This document shows, piece by piece, positions 11,570 through 21,595 of a stretch of DNA of 64,000 nucleotides; within the stretch, counting starts at the first letter, position 1; each line of letters starts with the position of its first letter. Location: contig CP136062.1 of the NCBI GenBank assembly GCA_032622095.1, forward strand, positions 195,121,887 through 195,185,886. The letters are read 5' to 3'. The position numbers were made by a program, and so were the translations under genes. The notes under the pieces were generated by a model, which saw only the letters and a program-made list of their open reading frames with translations, did no database searches and had not been told where the DNA came from. The stretch comes from Siphonodentalium dalli (taxonomy: Eukaryota > Mollusca > Scaphopoda > Gadilida > Siphonodentaliidae).

Positions 11570-11658
11570 GGAAACGACTAAAAACATTCCGAGATTCGTT
11601 AGGCAAGCGTTGTATATATTCGCCGTGTCCAATTCTTGTATGAACCCAATTGTGTACG
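11570..11658 (+). CDS. Class A (rhodopsin-like) GPCR, internal exon with TM7
   Basis: The 89-bp exon follows a polypyrimidine tract and CAG (TATTTTTTTCAG) and ends at a consensus donor, G|GTGAGT. It encodes ETTKNIPRFVRQALYIFAVS then NSCMNPIVYG. NPIVY is the NPxxY motif of TM7 in rhodopsin-class receptors, preceded by the hydrophobic TM7 core LYIFAVSNSC. The exon starts with the last base of a codon and ends with the first base of the next. The exon at 47358 begins with the two bases needed to complete it as Gly. The NSCMNPIVYG wording resembles GnRH/AKH/corazonin-type peptide receptors, but one exon cannot settle the subfamily. Upstream exons were not found and likely precede the window. Confidence 0.85.
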
Positions 11659-11718
11659 GTGAGTAGTCGCATTGTTTTATTAGAGATGTATCGCAAACTC
11701 ACGATTACAGCTAATTAA

Positions 11719-12233
11719 CCCTTTATACACAGTAATGCCCTAAGTAATCGACTCCATAACCACAGCAGAATTATGGGTAACTTTTCAGGATTTAGTCGGA
11801 AATATGGCTTGTTGCCATTCATCGGAAAGCTCTCCCGGAGAGCTTTCCGATGAATGGCAACAAGCCATATTTCCGACTAAATCCCGGAGAGCTTTCCGAT
11901 GAATGGCAACAAGCCATATTTCCGACTAAATCCTGAAAAGTTACCCATAATTCTGCTGTGGTTATGGAGTCGATTACTTATGGCATTACTGTACTAAATG
12001 GATTATCAGTCAGTTAACAAGTGTACATCGACATGGTCTATTATTGATTTGCAGGGATGTATAGGTAATATAAGCAGACGACAGCTAAATAGTAGTGCAG
12101 GATGTGTCATTTGATAAATGTTTATATAATAAGTTCAACAAACGACCTGTCGTCTGTCGTTTGTCGAACTTATTATCTGAACGTTTCATCTGGGTTAACT
12201 ACTCATCAGTTATGCTTTATAGTATAGAAATGG
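11719..12233 (+). mobile_element. piggyBac-like MITE (family 2) with nested palindrome
   Basis: TTAA (11715-11718) precedes CCCTTTATAC, and the right end reads GTATAGAAATGG followed by ATAA. The body matches the complete copy at 48596-48891: both contain CTAAATGGATTATC, GTTCAACAAACGAC and ACTACTCATCA. Near the left end the element is interrupted by a large palindrome (about 11728-11992). Family 2 has TIRs close to CCCTTTCTATACTAAA and TTAA target duplication, typical of piggyBac-type MITEs. No transposase is encoded. Confidence 0.75.
11728..11992. repeat. Nested long palindrome with one arm duplicated
   Basis: The left arm runs from ACAGTAATGCC to about 11834. Its complement follows, but a 49-bp section beginning CCGGAGAGCTTTCCGATG is present twice in tandem (about 11836-11884 and 11885-11933) on the right side. 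The outer ends CAGTAATGCC / GGCATTACTG resemble Tc1/mariner-type ends beginning CAGT. That assignment is inference; the sequence sits inside a family-2 piggyBac-like MITE. Confidence 0.8.
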
Positions 12234-12762
12234 ATAACATTTACATTTACACACATGTTGCACTCACAAACAATTGTTGACATGGAAGTAGTGGTCTGTA
12301 TTAATGATTAAAGAAGCTTGCTATGTCTGGTGAATAATGGGGCCCGGCGAGTACAACATGTCGGTACAAATGTTGCGAACTGCAAGTTCCCGTTCAAACG
12401 GCTAACGCCAAAAATGAGAAACACACATTCCTCGTGATATACGTCACGGTTTTTGTTTGTTTCGATATCAAGAGAAAATTTATCTTGCCCTCCGCAAAGA
12501 CTTTACCGCAATTTCCAAACGTATAACATTTTTGCCCCAATTGTCACTTTATAACATATGTGGGGAAATATGGATCTGCATGGCGTGGATCTTAAATATG
12601 GTAAATTTGAACACACACCAAGCGATAATATTTAATTAACCCGCACTAATGCTGTTTTAGCACGTTGTATTGTCCGAGGGGATGCTATAAGGCGACCATC
12701 GCACAATGAAAATGTATGGAAGATTGAATTTTGTTTGTGTTGCTTCCTGCACATATAGCAGG
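12234..12762. other. No supported feature (intronic)
   Basis: The stretch lies inside the large GPCR intron. I see no domain-bearing frame, repeat copy or RNA gene. Confidence 0.5.
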
Positions 12763-12853
12763 TTCTGTATAATCCACCCGAAAGACACAGCGGATCTGTA
12801 TCTCCAAACATACAAGCAGGCCTTCTTCGTCAAACGAATTTACAAATAAATTG
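12763..12853. repeat. 91-bp direct repeat, copy 1
   Basis: The segment starts TTCTGTATAATCCACCCGAA and ends ACAAATAAATTG. It recurs at 13434-13524 with one visible difference (CCACCCG versus CCATCCG). Flanking sequences are unrelated, so the duplicated block is sharply bounded. The minus strand of the block is open and reads NLFVNSFDEEGLLVCLEIQI, but I recognise no domain. Confidence 0.85.
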
Positions 12854-13433
12854 TTTTATGGTTTATGCCAAATGGCAAAGGTGATGTCAAGGCCTAGTAA
12901 TCTACAAACTGGGTGGACTGCACCACACCGACCCCACGGACTAGCAGGAAAAAACTAGTATGGAAGATCGACTGGTAACCGAGGGCGAACCCTCGGCTAT
13001 CTATAAGTCAACAAAGGATATAGAATAGTAAAATGACTGATAATTCTGTCGCTATAAATATAATTTTTCACGTGATACGTGCATAAAACGGGTGTGTGTA
13101 TATCATGATGGAAAAGGAACGTAGCTGTAAAGCATATTAAAGATATGGGGGTGGTTTAAGGTTTTGTTGCCCAATTTGTACAGATACAGGTTTCCCCGTC
13201 CATCATGATATAAGATTTGTGAGGCATGATCCAGGAGCGGTTTACAGAAATTTGGAAAATATTTGGAACGTACATACCAAAGTAAAGTTGAATAGCCAAA
13301 ATAGATAATTTTGAACTTTAACAAAGAGCTCCCACATTTTGGAAAGATAGAATTGACACCGGAAGCGTCATCAGTTGCTAGCGCTTGATTCATGACTTCC
13401 TAAACGGTTGCCATGTTTATCCTTTTCGGCACT
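12854..13433. other. Unassigned interval between the 91-bp repeats
   Basis: A 97-codon minus-strand frame (13103-13393) is open but shows no motif I recognise. It could be part of an unknown element bounded by the 91-bp direct repeats. I do not call it a gene. Confidence 0.35.
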
Positions 13434-13524
13434 TTCTGTATAATCCATCCGAAAGACACAGCGGATCTGTATCTCCAAACATACAAGCAGGCCTTCTTCG
13501 TCAAACGAATTTACAAATAAATTG
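13434..13524. repeat. 91-bp direct repeat, copy 2
   Basis: Second copy of the block at 12763-12853, same orientation, start to start 671 bp apart. The near identity implies a recent duplication, or the terminal repeats of a short element. Confidence 0.85.
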
Positions 13525-13895
13525 ACCAATAATGGCCATTCGAATTTAGATCTGATCGACAAGGCATGTAACGGTTCAAGTTGTAAATTGGCGAATACTT
13601 GTAGTTCACAACTACGTCCTGTTCATCCGGCATATATTATTTCCGATAGATGTTGAGGTAGGTGTCATAATCATCAACATCACAGAGTTTCTGACTAAAG
13701 TTTTATCACAATTGTCAGTGGAATTGGTGGTGATGTCGAATTTCGCGGGGGATTTGGCGATGTTGTCCAAATATTTTTTTTCAATTGACTCAGATGTAAT
13801 GAAATTCACGTACACATGTGATATATGTCAACAAACTTATTAAATACTCAGTATATATAAAAAATACCATCAACATAACATAACATATATACACA

Positions 13896-14435
13896 TTAAT
13901 TTTGGATATTATAAACTGTATCCATATACTCCAGAACATCGATTTCCCCTGCTCTGAAAACTCCCTGAATTATATATCCATCTTTGCGATACTTCATCTT
14001 CCGTGGCACAAGCCTCCCACCTGCTCTCGGCTGGATGATGGTTGCTTCCTGAAAGGCTTGCTCTTTAAGAGATCTATCATCCTGAAGATGTTCGGGTGGG
14101 AGCGGGATAGCACCATCTGAAGTTTTCGGTGCCAACCTTCGACGTGATCTGTTGTTCGTGGACCAATGGTGTCGTGGTGGTTCCACATATGGCGGCCATG
14201 GATCCCTTCTACCAAATACTGTGTAATGTAGTCCGTGAACTGGGTGACATTATCTTCTAGAACAATGTTGTTACTCGCGGGATAATCTTCCAGAGCTTCG
14301 AACCGGTACCATGGGAGGGCTATAGAGCTTGTTGTATGAGGGTCTTATGATCATTTCCTTCACTTTCTTCGTATAGCTGTTGCAGATGGCATTTCTTTAC
14401 ATTTATCAAAATTGCTTGGCCGAAATGGAATAGGC
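13896..14435 (-). pseudogene. MULE-type transposase C-terminal remnant
   Basis: Read on the minus strand from 14435, the frame gives FHFGQAI, then a stop or frameshift after TLIQQAL. A second frame follows (PWYRFEALEDYP, then RTTDHVEGWHRKL and HPNIFRMIDLLK). A third frame follows with RKMKYRKDGYI and EIDVLEYMDTVYNIQ. Those pieces, in that order, match the C-terminal half of Mutator-like (MULE) transposases of animals: CxFHF.QAI, R(T/N)NxVEGWH, HPxIWxFIDxLK, then a basic segment and LDYL. At least two frame changes and a stop show it is dead. The catalytic DDE region upstream is absent. It lies in the GPCR intron in antisense orientation. Confidence 0.8.
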
Positions 14436-14759
14436 TGTCGGAAATAGTCATGTCTATTTATGGAATTATGAAAATCGATCACTGGTATATATGCATTCGA
14501 GAGAACTTCCTGTTTTCAGATTTGATGAAAGTAGTGGAACGCGTTCCTCGTTTTGTATTTGTTATTTTTATTTGTCATGTCTGTTGATGATAGGAACCAA
14601 TGTGTCCAACTTGTTTACAACTGCTATTGTTATTGTGAATTTGCGAAACCTCTTAATACTTTATATCGTTTTTTATTTGATAACTACGTCTATACCTGCA
14701 TGCGTATCAGTCCGTATTGTCTCCATGAGTGCTAGCTTGTTCATCTGTCAAAAACATAA

Positions 14760-14804
14760 AAATATATATATATATATAGCTATATATATATATATATATA
14801 TATT
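14760..14804. repeat. (TA)n microsatellite
   Basis: Two runs of TATATATA separated by TAGCTA. It is simple-sequence DNA with no other signal. Confidence 0.9.
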
Positions 14805-16167
14805 GAGACTTCAATACCTTACTAGTATTCACAGATCAACACAATTTTTATAAAACCCGATTTCAAGACAACAAATAGTTGTTTTGTGAATAAAATACAG
14901 AAAACTGGATAAAACTGAAAATTGTATTGTGTATATTATTTGTCTAAAAAACATTTAAAGTGATGTATTTCTGACGAAGCCTACCGTTGTTCTCGGTGAA
15001 AGCTATGATATTGGTTGGGACGTCTGGTAAAACATAGCAATGCTTTTAAGAAATTGGGTTTTTTGTTTTCTCAAATTGTCCACTTCGCTGTATTTGACAA
15101 ATTCGAACAAATTGAGATTTGAACGAGAGCTCATGCGCAATCAAGAAAACATTAACGCATTAATATTCACGAAAAACCAATGTCAATGATTAAGATCTGT
15201 ATTCACCACTCGGATGTGATGAATTCAGTTGTGCTTTTTGTTTAGATATATATATACATTGGCAAATTAATCAGTCTCCATATAAAACATGCCCGACGAA
15301 AGACATGAAAAATGTAAAATTCAACAACTCAATTGGGGATATTATTTGCTTAGAGTAACATTTTGATCACTTAAAATTCCTCTAATAACTGACGCCATTT
15401 AATGTGCCCGATCTGTTTTGACACCAAATGATTTAAAATTTTCAGGAAAATGACAAATATATAAAACTAGCAGATTCGCCCGCCACTGGCGGCATTCGTC
15501 CCATGGCTTTGTTCGAAAACGCAATTGCAACAGCTTCCGAGACACGTGTGCTGCATTTGCAAAAAAAATCGTTGAAATCCGCCAGTTTTACCCGATTTGA
15601 CCTTGAATTGACCATTTTGAATGTCAAGGTCAGATCCTGGTAACGATTTGACCCGTCCAATACAGCAATAGGGTTGAAGTAAGAATTCTCAGTTAAAGTT
15701 GTTTTGCTCTGTGATTATGAGTGGTATGAGCTTCAATTTCTGATTGGTGCATGCACTTCAAGTTGTCAACCGTAAGCAATACCTGGAATCCCAGATGGTG
15801 GTGAACATTGCTGTCGTGTTGCATACTATACAGTAAGTCTGTTTTGTTGGAGAGAATTCCCATCAAATGTATATAAATGCATATATTATCGAGATGCTAT
15901 TTTATACTACCCTTTGTAGGACAATATGGTACTTCATTCTTTCAAGATGGCTTCCACGATGGCTCCCGGAAGCGACCCAATAGCGATTGTATAACGAAGG
16001 TGATTACTAGTTACATGTACTACCGATTAATAGCAGTTGAGAAATCACAACATCTCAGTCAATTGGGTCCGAATCGGCATCTCCAGTTTAGACCTTGGAG
16101 GTCAGCAATTTTTACATCAACTCGAGCGATGTAAACAGGTCGGTAAATGGACGTGTCAGTTGGTTAA

Positions 16168-16498
16168 CCCTTTACCCAACAAACCGGCCAAAAACGCCCA
16201 AATAAAGCTTCAACAGCCTAAAATATCTTCGGTCTGTCTCAATAACACCATACAAATATGGATATCATTGGAACCGGTTCATTGACCACATTGTGGTGCT
16301 TACAGTTATGCCCTGTGCCAATGCATTCTCTTATATATGCGAGTCGACCATATGTCGCCTCGCATATATAAGAGAATGCATTGGCCTAAAAAAAATATGT
16401 TAAGCCAATGCATTCTCTTAAATATGCGAGGCGACCTATGGTCGACTCGCATATATAAGAGAATGCATTGGCACAGGGCCGTTCTGTTGGGTAAAGGG
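16168..16498 (-). mobile_element. piggyBac-like MITE with paired hairpin module, second copy
   Basis: Exact TTAA duplications (16164-16167 and 16499-16502) flank ends CCCTTTACCCAACAAACC and GTTCTGTTGGGTAAAGGG. This is the cleanest copy for defining boundaries. The two 67-nt hairpins are at 16318-16384 and 16405-16471, separated by only 20 nt instead of about 82 nt as at 9.8 kb. Small differences occur: loop side TATGTCG in the first hairpin and CTTAAATATG in the second. The non-hairpin arm (AAGCTTCAACAGCC, ATATCTTCGGTCTGTC) matches 10010-10085 in reverse, so the whole element is inverted relative to the first copy. Confidence 0.9.
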
Positions 16499-17248
16499 TT
16501 AACCTGACCCGCCCATTTAAAAACATGTTCACTATATCGCTCGAAATTCATTCCAAACATGGCCACGGAGTTCATCCGGTGTTGAACACGTCCAGTGTTC
16601 AGTCCATTTTGGTTTAATCAAAACTATGTAGATCACCTAATTACTTCGCTAGATACTGGCAAAAATATAACAAGCAAAAAGCGTCACATGCACACACCAT
16701 ACATTTCAATAACAATATTATGCCCCATCCACACGGAAACCAACATAACAAAATTTTTTTTATCTGCATTGTCATTGTAGAAGTTCCTATACAGAGCATA
16801 ATATAATTCTGATATTATATAATTACACCAGGAACGTGGCTAGTGGGGCGCCTAACTTCGGTTCCCGCTTGCACCCCCCCCCCCACAACCGGTACTTCAA
16901 GCTTTCCAACCTGGCACTTACTATGTTTGGAGAAAAAAATCGTCAACTGATGGCCATTCAAGACCAAACATTTACGAAAATGCGAAAATATGCTATCATT
17001 GCTCTATAATTTTATTTTTTACAGTAAATACTGGTTGGAAAAACAAACTTTCCAAACAATCCTATTTTGGTCTATATTTTCAAATGATTTTGACCAAAGT
17101 TAGGGCCTCATCCGACCCCACCACTCCGTCTGTGACCAGGTTATATAACATCCCTGATAATGATTGAACTTAATTCCTGAAATATAATTTATCGGCAAAT
17201 TGGACCAATCATAAATTCAAACATGATCTGACTTGACCTGTATTTGAA

Positions 17249-17566
17249 CGATTGATTGATTGATTGATTGATTGGGGTTTATTGTCGCTTTAGCAACTAA
17301 GGCCATGTCACGACATTGTCAGTTTTAGTGGTGGAGGAAATCCGCACACTTGCGACTAATCTAACAGTGATTTCAATGGCTGATAAACTCGACAACCATG
17401 TGCGGCAACCCACCGGCCATCGGCGAGTAACTGGTAACTCAACCAGATAACGATTTCGAGTTACAAAGTCCACGATGGAAACATGTGGATTTGAACCCTT
17501 ATCGCCAGCGCTGGAGGGCGAAACGGCTTGGAGTTGTACCCCTAACCGATTGAGCCACCGAGGCCC
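17249..17566 (-). mobile_element. tRNA-derived SINE with target-site duplication
   Basis: Read on the minus strand it starts GGGGCCTCGGTGGCTCAAT and carries a pol III A box (TGGCTCAATCGG) and B box (GGTTCAAATCC) at the spacing of a tRNA head. It then has a tRNA-unrelated body and ends GACAATAAACCCC followed by (AATC)n. Identical flanks CCTGTATTTGAA at 17237-17248 and 17567-17578, extending as YGAT, form the target-site duplication. The (AATC)n tail and AATAAACCCC end resemble SINEs described in molluscs and other invertebrates. It is intronic and antisense to the GPCR gene. Confidence 0.9.
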
Positions 17567-17579
17567 CCTGTATTTGAAT

Positions 17580-17815
17580 GATACCAGTTTATTAAATTTT
17601 TAGTCGAGTTTTTCTCTCCAAAACTCGACTTATAGTTTGATGAGGGACGGTGGACGGGCGGGCGGGCGGTGGACGGGCGGGCGGGCGACGTGTTTTGCTT
17701 ATAACTCAACCGTTTATTGACGGATTTATTGTGTGAGTACACATCCATGCACGTAAGCTGCAGACAAAAAATCGGGCTCGTCCGCACATTTATTACATAG
17801 TTATGGCCCTTTGAA
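17580..17815. repeat. Leader of the tandem array (GTCGAGTTTT / GGACGGGCGGGCGGGCG)
   Basis: The sequence TTTAGTCGAGTTTTTCTC and the complement AAACTCGACTT form a small stem, followed by a GGGCGGGCGGGCGG block. It directly precedes the 161-bp tandem array, so the two likely belong to one element. It starts at the SINE target duplication. Confidence 0.6.
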
Positions 17816-18788
17816 TTTTCAGCTCGTTAGCGCGATAACTTCAACAAACGTTATCCGATTTGATTGAAATTTGGTATATAGGTGTTTCCCAAGAATATCT
17901 CGGATGAGTTCGAAAACCGGCCTGGTCCGATAAAATTTGATAGAGTTATGGCCCTTAATTAGTCATTTTTCACGAATTTTCAGCTCGTTAGCGCGATAAC
18001 TCCAACAAGCGTTATCCGATTTGATTGAAATTTGGTATATAGGTGTCTCCCAATAATATCTCGGATGAGTTTGAAAACCGGCCTGGTCCGATAAAATTTG
18101 ATAGAGTTATGGTCCTTAATTAGTCATTTTTCACGAATTTTCAGCTCGTTAGCGCGATAACTTCAACAAACGTTATCCGATTTGATTGAAATTTTGTATA
18201 TAGGTGTCTCCCAAGAATATCTCGGTCGAGTTCGAAAACCGGCCAGGTCCGATAAAATTTGATAGAGTTATGGCCCTTAATTAGTAATTTTTTCACAAAT
18301 TTTCAGCTCGTTAGCGCGATAATTTAACAAACATCATCCTATTTGATTGAAATTTTGATATATAGGTGTCTCCCAAGAATACCTCGGACGAGTTAGAAAA
18401 CCGGCCCGGTCCGATAAAATTTGATAGAGTTATGGTCCTTAAGTAGTCATTTTGTACGAATTTTGAGCTCGTTAGCGCGATAACTTCAACAAACGTCATC
18501 CGTTTCAACTAAAATTTTGTATATAAGTGTCTTCCAATAATATCCTGGACGAGTTCGAAAACCAGCCTGGCCCAATAAAATTTTATAGAGTTATGGACCT
18601 TAATTAGTCATTTTTCGTGAATTTTTAGCTCGTTAGCGCGATAACTTCAACAAACGTCCTCCGATTTGTTTAAAATTTGGAATAGACATACTTGCCAAGA
18701 ATATTTCGGACGAGTTCGAAAACCAGCCTGGCCCGATAAAATTTGACGGAGTTATGGCCCTTAATTAGTCATTTTTCGATTTTACCTA
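17816..18788 (+). repeat. 161-bp tandem array, six units
   Basis: Units begin AGCTCGTTAGCGCGATAA at 17821, 17982, 18143, 18305, 18466 and 18627, giving spacing 161, 161, 162, 161 and 161. Each holds ATTGAAAT, TATATAGGTGTC, CGAGTT(C/A)GAAAACC, GATAAAATTTGATAGAGTTATGG and TTAATTAGTCATTTTTC. The last unit is more diverged. The period is constant despite substitutions. No reading frame runs through the array. It may be the internal part of a dispersed element with the GGCGGG leader and the tail at 18789-18900. Confidence 0.9.
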
Positions 18789-19104
18789 TTAATTAGTCTA
18801 CCGATACTGATGCACACCAATTGGCGGTAGCCACCGGCGGTAAGCCACCGAAAACGAGACACAGCATCTCTGATGCCACCTCTTGTTAAACTATCGGACA
18901 GCTCCATATAGAAATACTTTCGATCAATAAGCTCTAGTTATTTCATTGATTACTAATTTAGATATCTTCCAAAAATCACCTGAGACGAACACGTCTGATT
19001 GGTATCTCGCTGTGCTGAAAAGGGCGACTCCTGGATACCCAAGTCATCAAACTGACATGTGGAATCGTTTGTTCGGCATATTGAGTTTGTTCACAACATA
19101 GGAC
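18789..19104. other. Tail after the tandem array; otherwise no supported feature
   Basis: GGCGGTAGCCACCGGCGGTAAGCC forms a short GC-rich inverted motif at 18823-18847 and likely ends the preceding element. I see nothing further up to 19104. Confidence 0.4.
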
Positions 19105-19700
19105 TACATAACCAGGGACGTGGCGACAGGGGTTGGGGTCTCACACCCCACACACCCTGAATTTGGTCAAAATTGTCACCTGTTGGAAATTTCATACTTG
19201 AAACGACATTTGTTGGAAATTTAACGCGAACAATGGTTGAAATGTTCTCGTTGTTTGATTTTCCAACATTTCTTCAGTGGGGAATTTGTTGTTTTCAGAC
19301 CAACATTTGCATATTTTCCAACTTTTGGTAAAAATGTTGGACTGAAATGTCCAACACTTGGAAAACTTGAGGCCGGTCTAGAAGCTAGGTTTTTGAAATT
19401 TTCATGTTTAGATTTCAAAGTGTTCTTATACCTGGCCGAAACCATGGTCAGCCCGGCGTTTCGTGGTTGCACCCCCGTGACCAATAAAAAATTGCTAATA
19501 TATTTAAGAAGAAACAAAAATCGGGGTGTGAATTTGCCTGTCCAGAGTTAGACCAATAGATGTTAGGATTTTAAAAATTTCAGGTTCAGGTCTCAAAATT
19601 TTCTCATACAAATGGAATTACGCAAACGTCTGGAGTTTGGTCTGGTTGAAAATTCTAAGGTGTGCAGCCCCAAATGGATACCGTCAAGCTACGTCCCTGA
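19105..19700. repeat. Dispersed repeat of the CAGGGACGTGGC / TTGGAAATTT family
   Basis: The copy begins CAGGGACGTGGCGACAGG and is studded with TTGGAAATTT, TTTTCCAAC and CCAACATTT words. Related stretches occur at 301-420, 16830-16930, 25800-25980, 26087-26870, 33720-34030 and 50140-50300. The words are self-complementary in places, which creates many small stems. No transposase or RT is encoded. The open frames on both strands (for example 19237-19551) follow from the biased words. Confidence 0.6.
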
Positions 19701-19886
19701 ACATAAATGGGGCCAGACAGACACACACTCAAGATAACTGCCGAGAGAGTATAGGGCTGTAAGAGATTCATCGTGAATTCAATGTACCGCGATACACTTT
19801 CAAACGACACACGTGCCGTATCATGTCATGTGTATCGCGATACAGGAAATCAAATAATTTCTTAAGATGGGCATGTGCATGAGAGT

Positions 19887-19955
19887 AACACCTCACTGGG
19901 ATTCGGCGGGCTCACCACTTTGGGATCTTTAGCGATTTTGGTTCCGACTCTATTC
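19887..19955 (+). repeat. Inverted repeat, partner of 22859-22925
   Basis: CACTGGGATTCGGCGGGCTC, then CCACTTTGGGATCTTTAGCG, is repeated in opposite orientation 3 kb away with a few changes. Bases 22395-22490 carry a weaker related segment. I take it as a fragment of an unnamed dispersed element. Confidence 0.7.
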
Positions 19956-20330
19956 TGTTGATGGAAAACCTACCCTGCTAAGAGAAAATTGTTATGGAGA
20001 GTATTAAATAGCCATGCTTTTGTCCAATTTGTCCGCATTGAGTAAATGGATATTCATATAACCATATAACCTACCGCTAAAACGATGATTGAGATAGGTG
20101 TCTCGTTGTGTCCATATATGGCGATCAGCCAGATTTGGCTTTGAATATCGTGATTTCCAACTTCGGCATCAGTTTTTAGTTGAACAGAGACGGAATAAAC
20201 CATGATACTTACTATAATTGTAATATGCCATCACCAGACTGTCTCAATTGCATTTCGATATCATTAATATCGTCCGCCGTTTTTATTTAATCGTGCATTT
20301 TTGAAATGCACACGGGCTCCGACTCTTATA

Positions 20331-20789
20331 TGTGACCCGCCATATCAAATCCAGTCGTAAGTCGGGATTTTTTTACCCTGTGCCAATGCATTCTCTTATA
20401 TATGCGAGTCGACCATAGGTCGCCTCGCATATATAAGAGAATGCATTGGCCTAACAATTTTTTATCATTTTTTTTAAATAAATGTTTCTTACAATTTTTA
20501 GGACATAAAATAAAAAACATCCATTACCCTGCAGGGAGCCCCACACAAATATAGAAGCACATAGAAGAGTGTCGCCTGCTCATGTTTGTCTGGGGCTCTG
20601 TATGGGTGAAATTATAAAATTGTTAAAGAATACAAGAAAAAATTATTAAAATTGTAAAAAATTGTTAGGCCAATGCATTCTCTTATATATGCGAGGCGAC
20701 CTATGGTCGACTCGCATATATAAGAGAATGCATTGGCACAGGGTAAAAAAATCCCGACTTACGACTGGATTTGATATGGCGGGTCACAT
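20331..20789. mobile_element. 459-bp palindromic element carrying the paired hairpin module
   Basis: Outer arms TATGTGACCCGCCATATC and the complement flank the same hairpin module found in the TTAA-flanked MITEs. Hairpins are at 20383-20449 and 20670-20736. The outer ends are unrelated to CCCTTTACCCAACA. Arms are complementary for about 119 bp. The centre (20500-20620) holds a second inverted motif, GGGAGCCCCACACAAA / TGTCTGGGGCTC. The AAATTGTTAAAGAAT spacer after the centre matches the spacer of the 9.8-kb copy, so the module moved as a unit or the ends were exchanged. Confidence 0.8.
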
Positions 20790-21430
20790 ATCTAGAAAAT
20801 TGGTTGGCTCCGGCTCGTTTGCAAAGGCAGATCATGGCAAAACAAATTAAATGCTCTGGCTTCGACTCGTTTTTTTAAAGGATCCGACTATTATATCTCA
20901 AAAAATTACTGGCTCCAGCTTGTTTGCATTGGAAAATCATGTGTAATTGTCGAACTGATAACGAGTTGGTGAACTAGTCTAGAGACACAATTGCACAATT
21001 TACCCCTCATTGAATTTTTTTTTTTTTTTTTTTATTGGAATAAACAGACATCAATGAAGAATGTAAATACAGAGAGGGTACATGTTATTATAAATAAAGT
21101 TACATTCTTCCAATTCTCTCACATCTTGCTCACTTCATTTACAACGTTATGTTTATCCATCCTTGTAATTAGTTATATATTTATCTTTATTGTATGACTA
21201 TCGTTTTTCTTTCCCCAATACCGCTATTGTATAGCGATCATTTCCTGACCATCGGATCAGCTGCAGTTTGACCCGATGTCGTACCACCCTTCTCTATCTC
21301 GCATACTGCGCATGTCCGTAAAAAAGCCGGACGATTTATTATACAAAACATTTTCCTTCTTTATTCTTGTTACTATTGGTTTCATAATTAATTGTGCTTT
21401 TTAAATAAAAATCATGTCATATAATAAACC
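20790..21430. other. No supported gene
   Basis: A run of T bases at 21007-21030 followed by AT-rich sequence. The frame at 20991-21197 starts in the T-run and is not gene-like. Confidence 0.5.
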
Positions 21431-21595
21431 TGTTATCGCTACAATGAATTGATCTGGGCTTCGCATCACGTCTCGTTGAAGAGGTCAGATCGCTGGATCA
21501 AACTCGACGCCTGTGGCGGCTCGTTTGATCCAGCGATCTGACCTCTTCAACTCGACGTGATACTTCGCCCAAATCAATTCACTGCAGCGATAACA
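21431..21595. repeat. 165-bp long hairpin (arms about 77 bp)
   Basis: The left arm begins TGTTATCGCTACAATGAATT and the right arm ends AATTCACTGCAGCGATAACA. The inner stem TGGATCAAACTCGACGCC is complemented by GGCGGCTCGTTTGATCCA-type sequence around the tip. It has the same overall length as the hairpin at 10617 but no sequence in common. It is probably a foldback element. Confidence 0.85.

Larger units (their letters stand above)
14436..17236. other. Mostly featureless intronic DNA, apart from a second MITE listed separately
   Basis: Apart from the (TA)n tract at 14760-14804 and the MITE at 16168-16498 I see nothing I can name. Bases 15470-15650 are slightly GC-richer (CGCCCGCCACTGGCGGCATT) and open on the minus strand, but carry no known motif. 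A C-run near 16875 lies beside GGGACGTGGC-like sequence (CAGGAACGTGGCTAG, 16831), a degenerate copy of a dispersed repeat. Confidence 0.45.

Noticed and set aside
13103-13393. 97-codon minus-strand frame
   Set aside because: Open but without recognisable domain or splice context; may belong to the interval between 91-bp repeats.
17480-17566. tRNA gene on the minus strand
   Set aside because: A and B boxes are present but the sequence has a tRNA-unrelated body, (AATC)n tail and target duplication; it is a SINE head.
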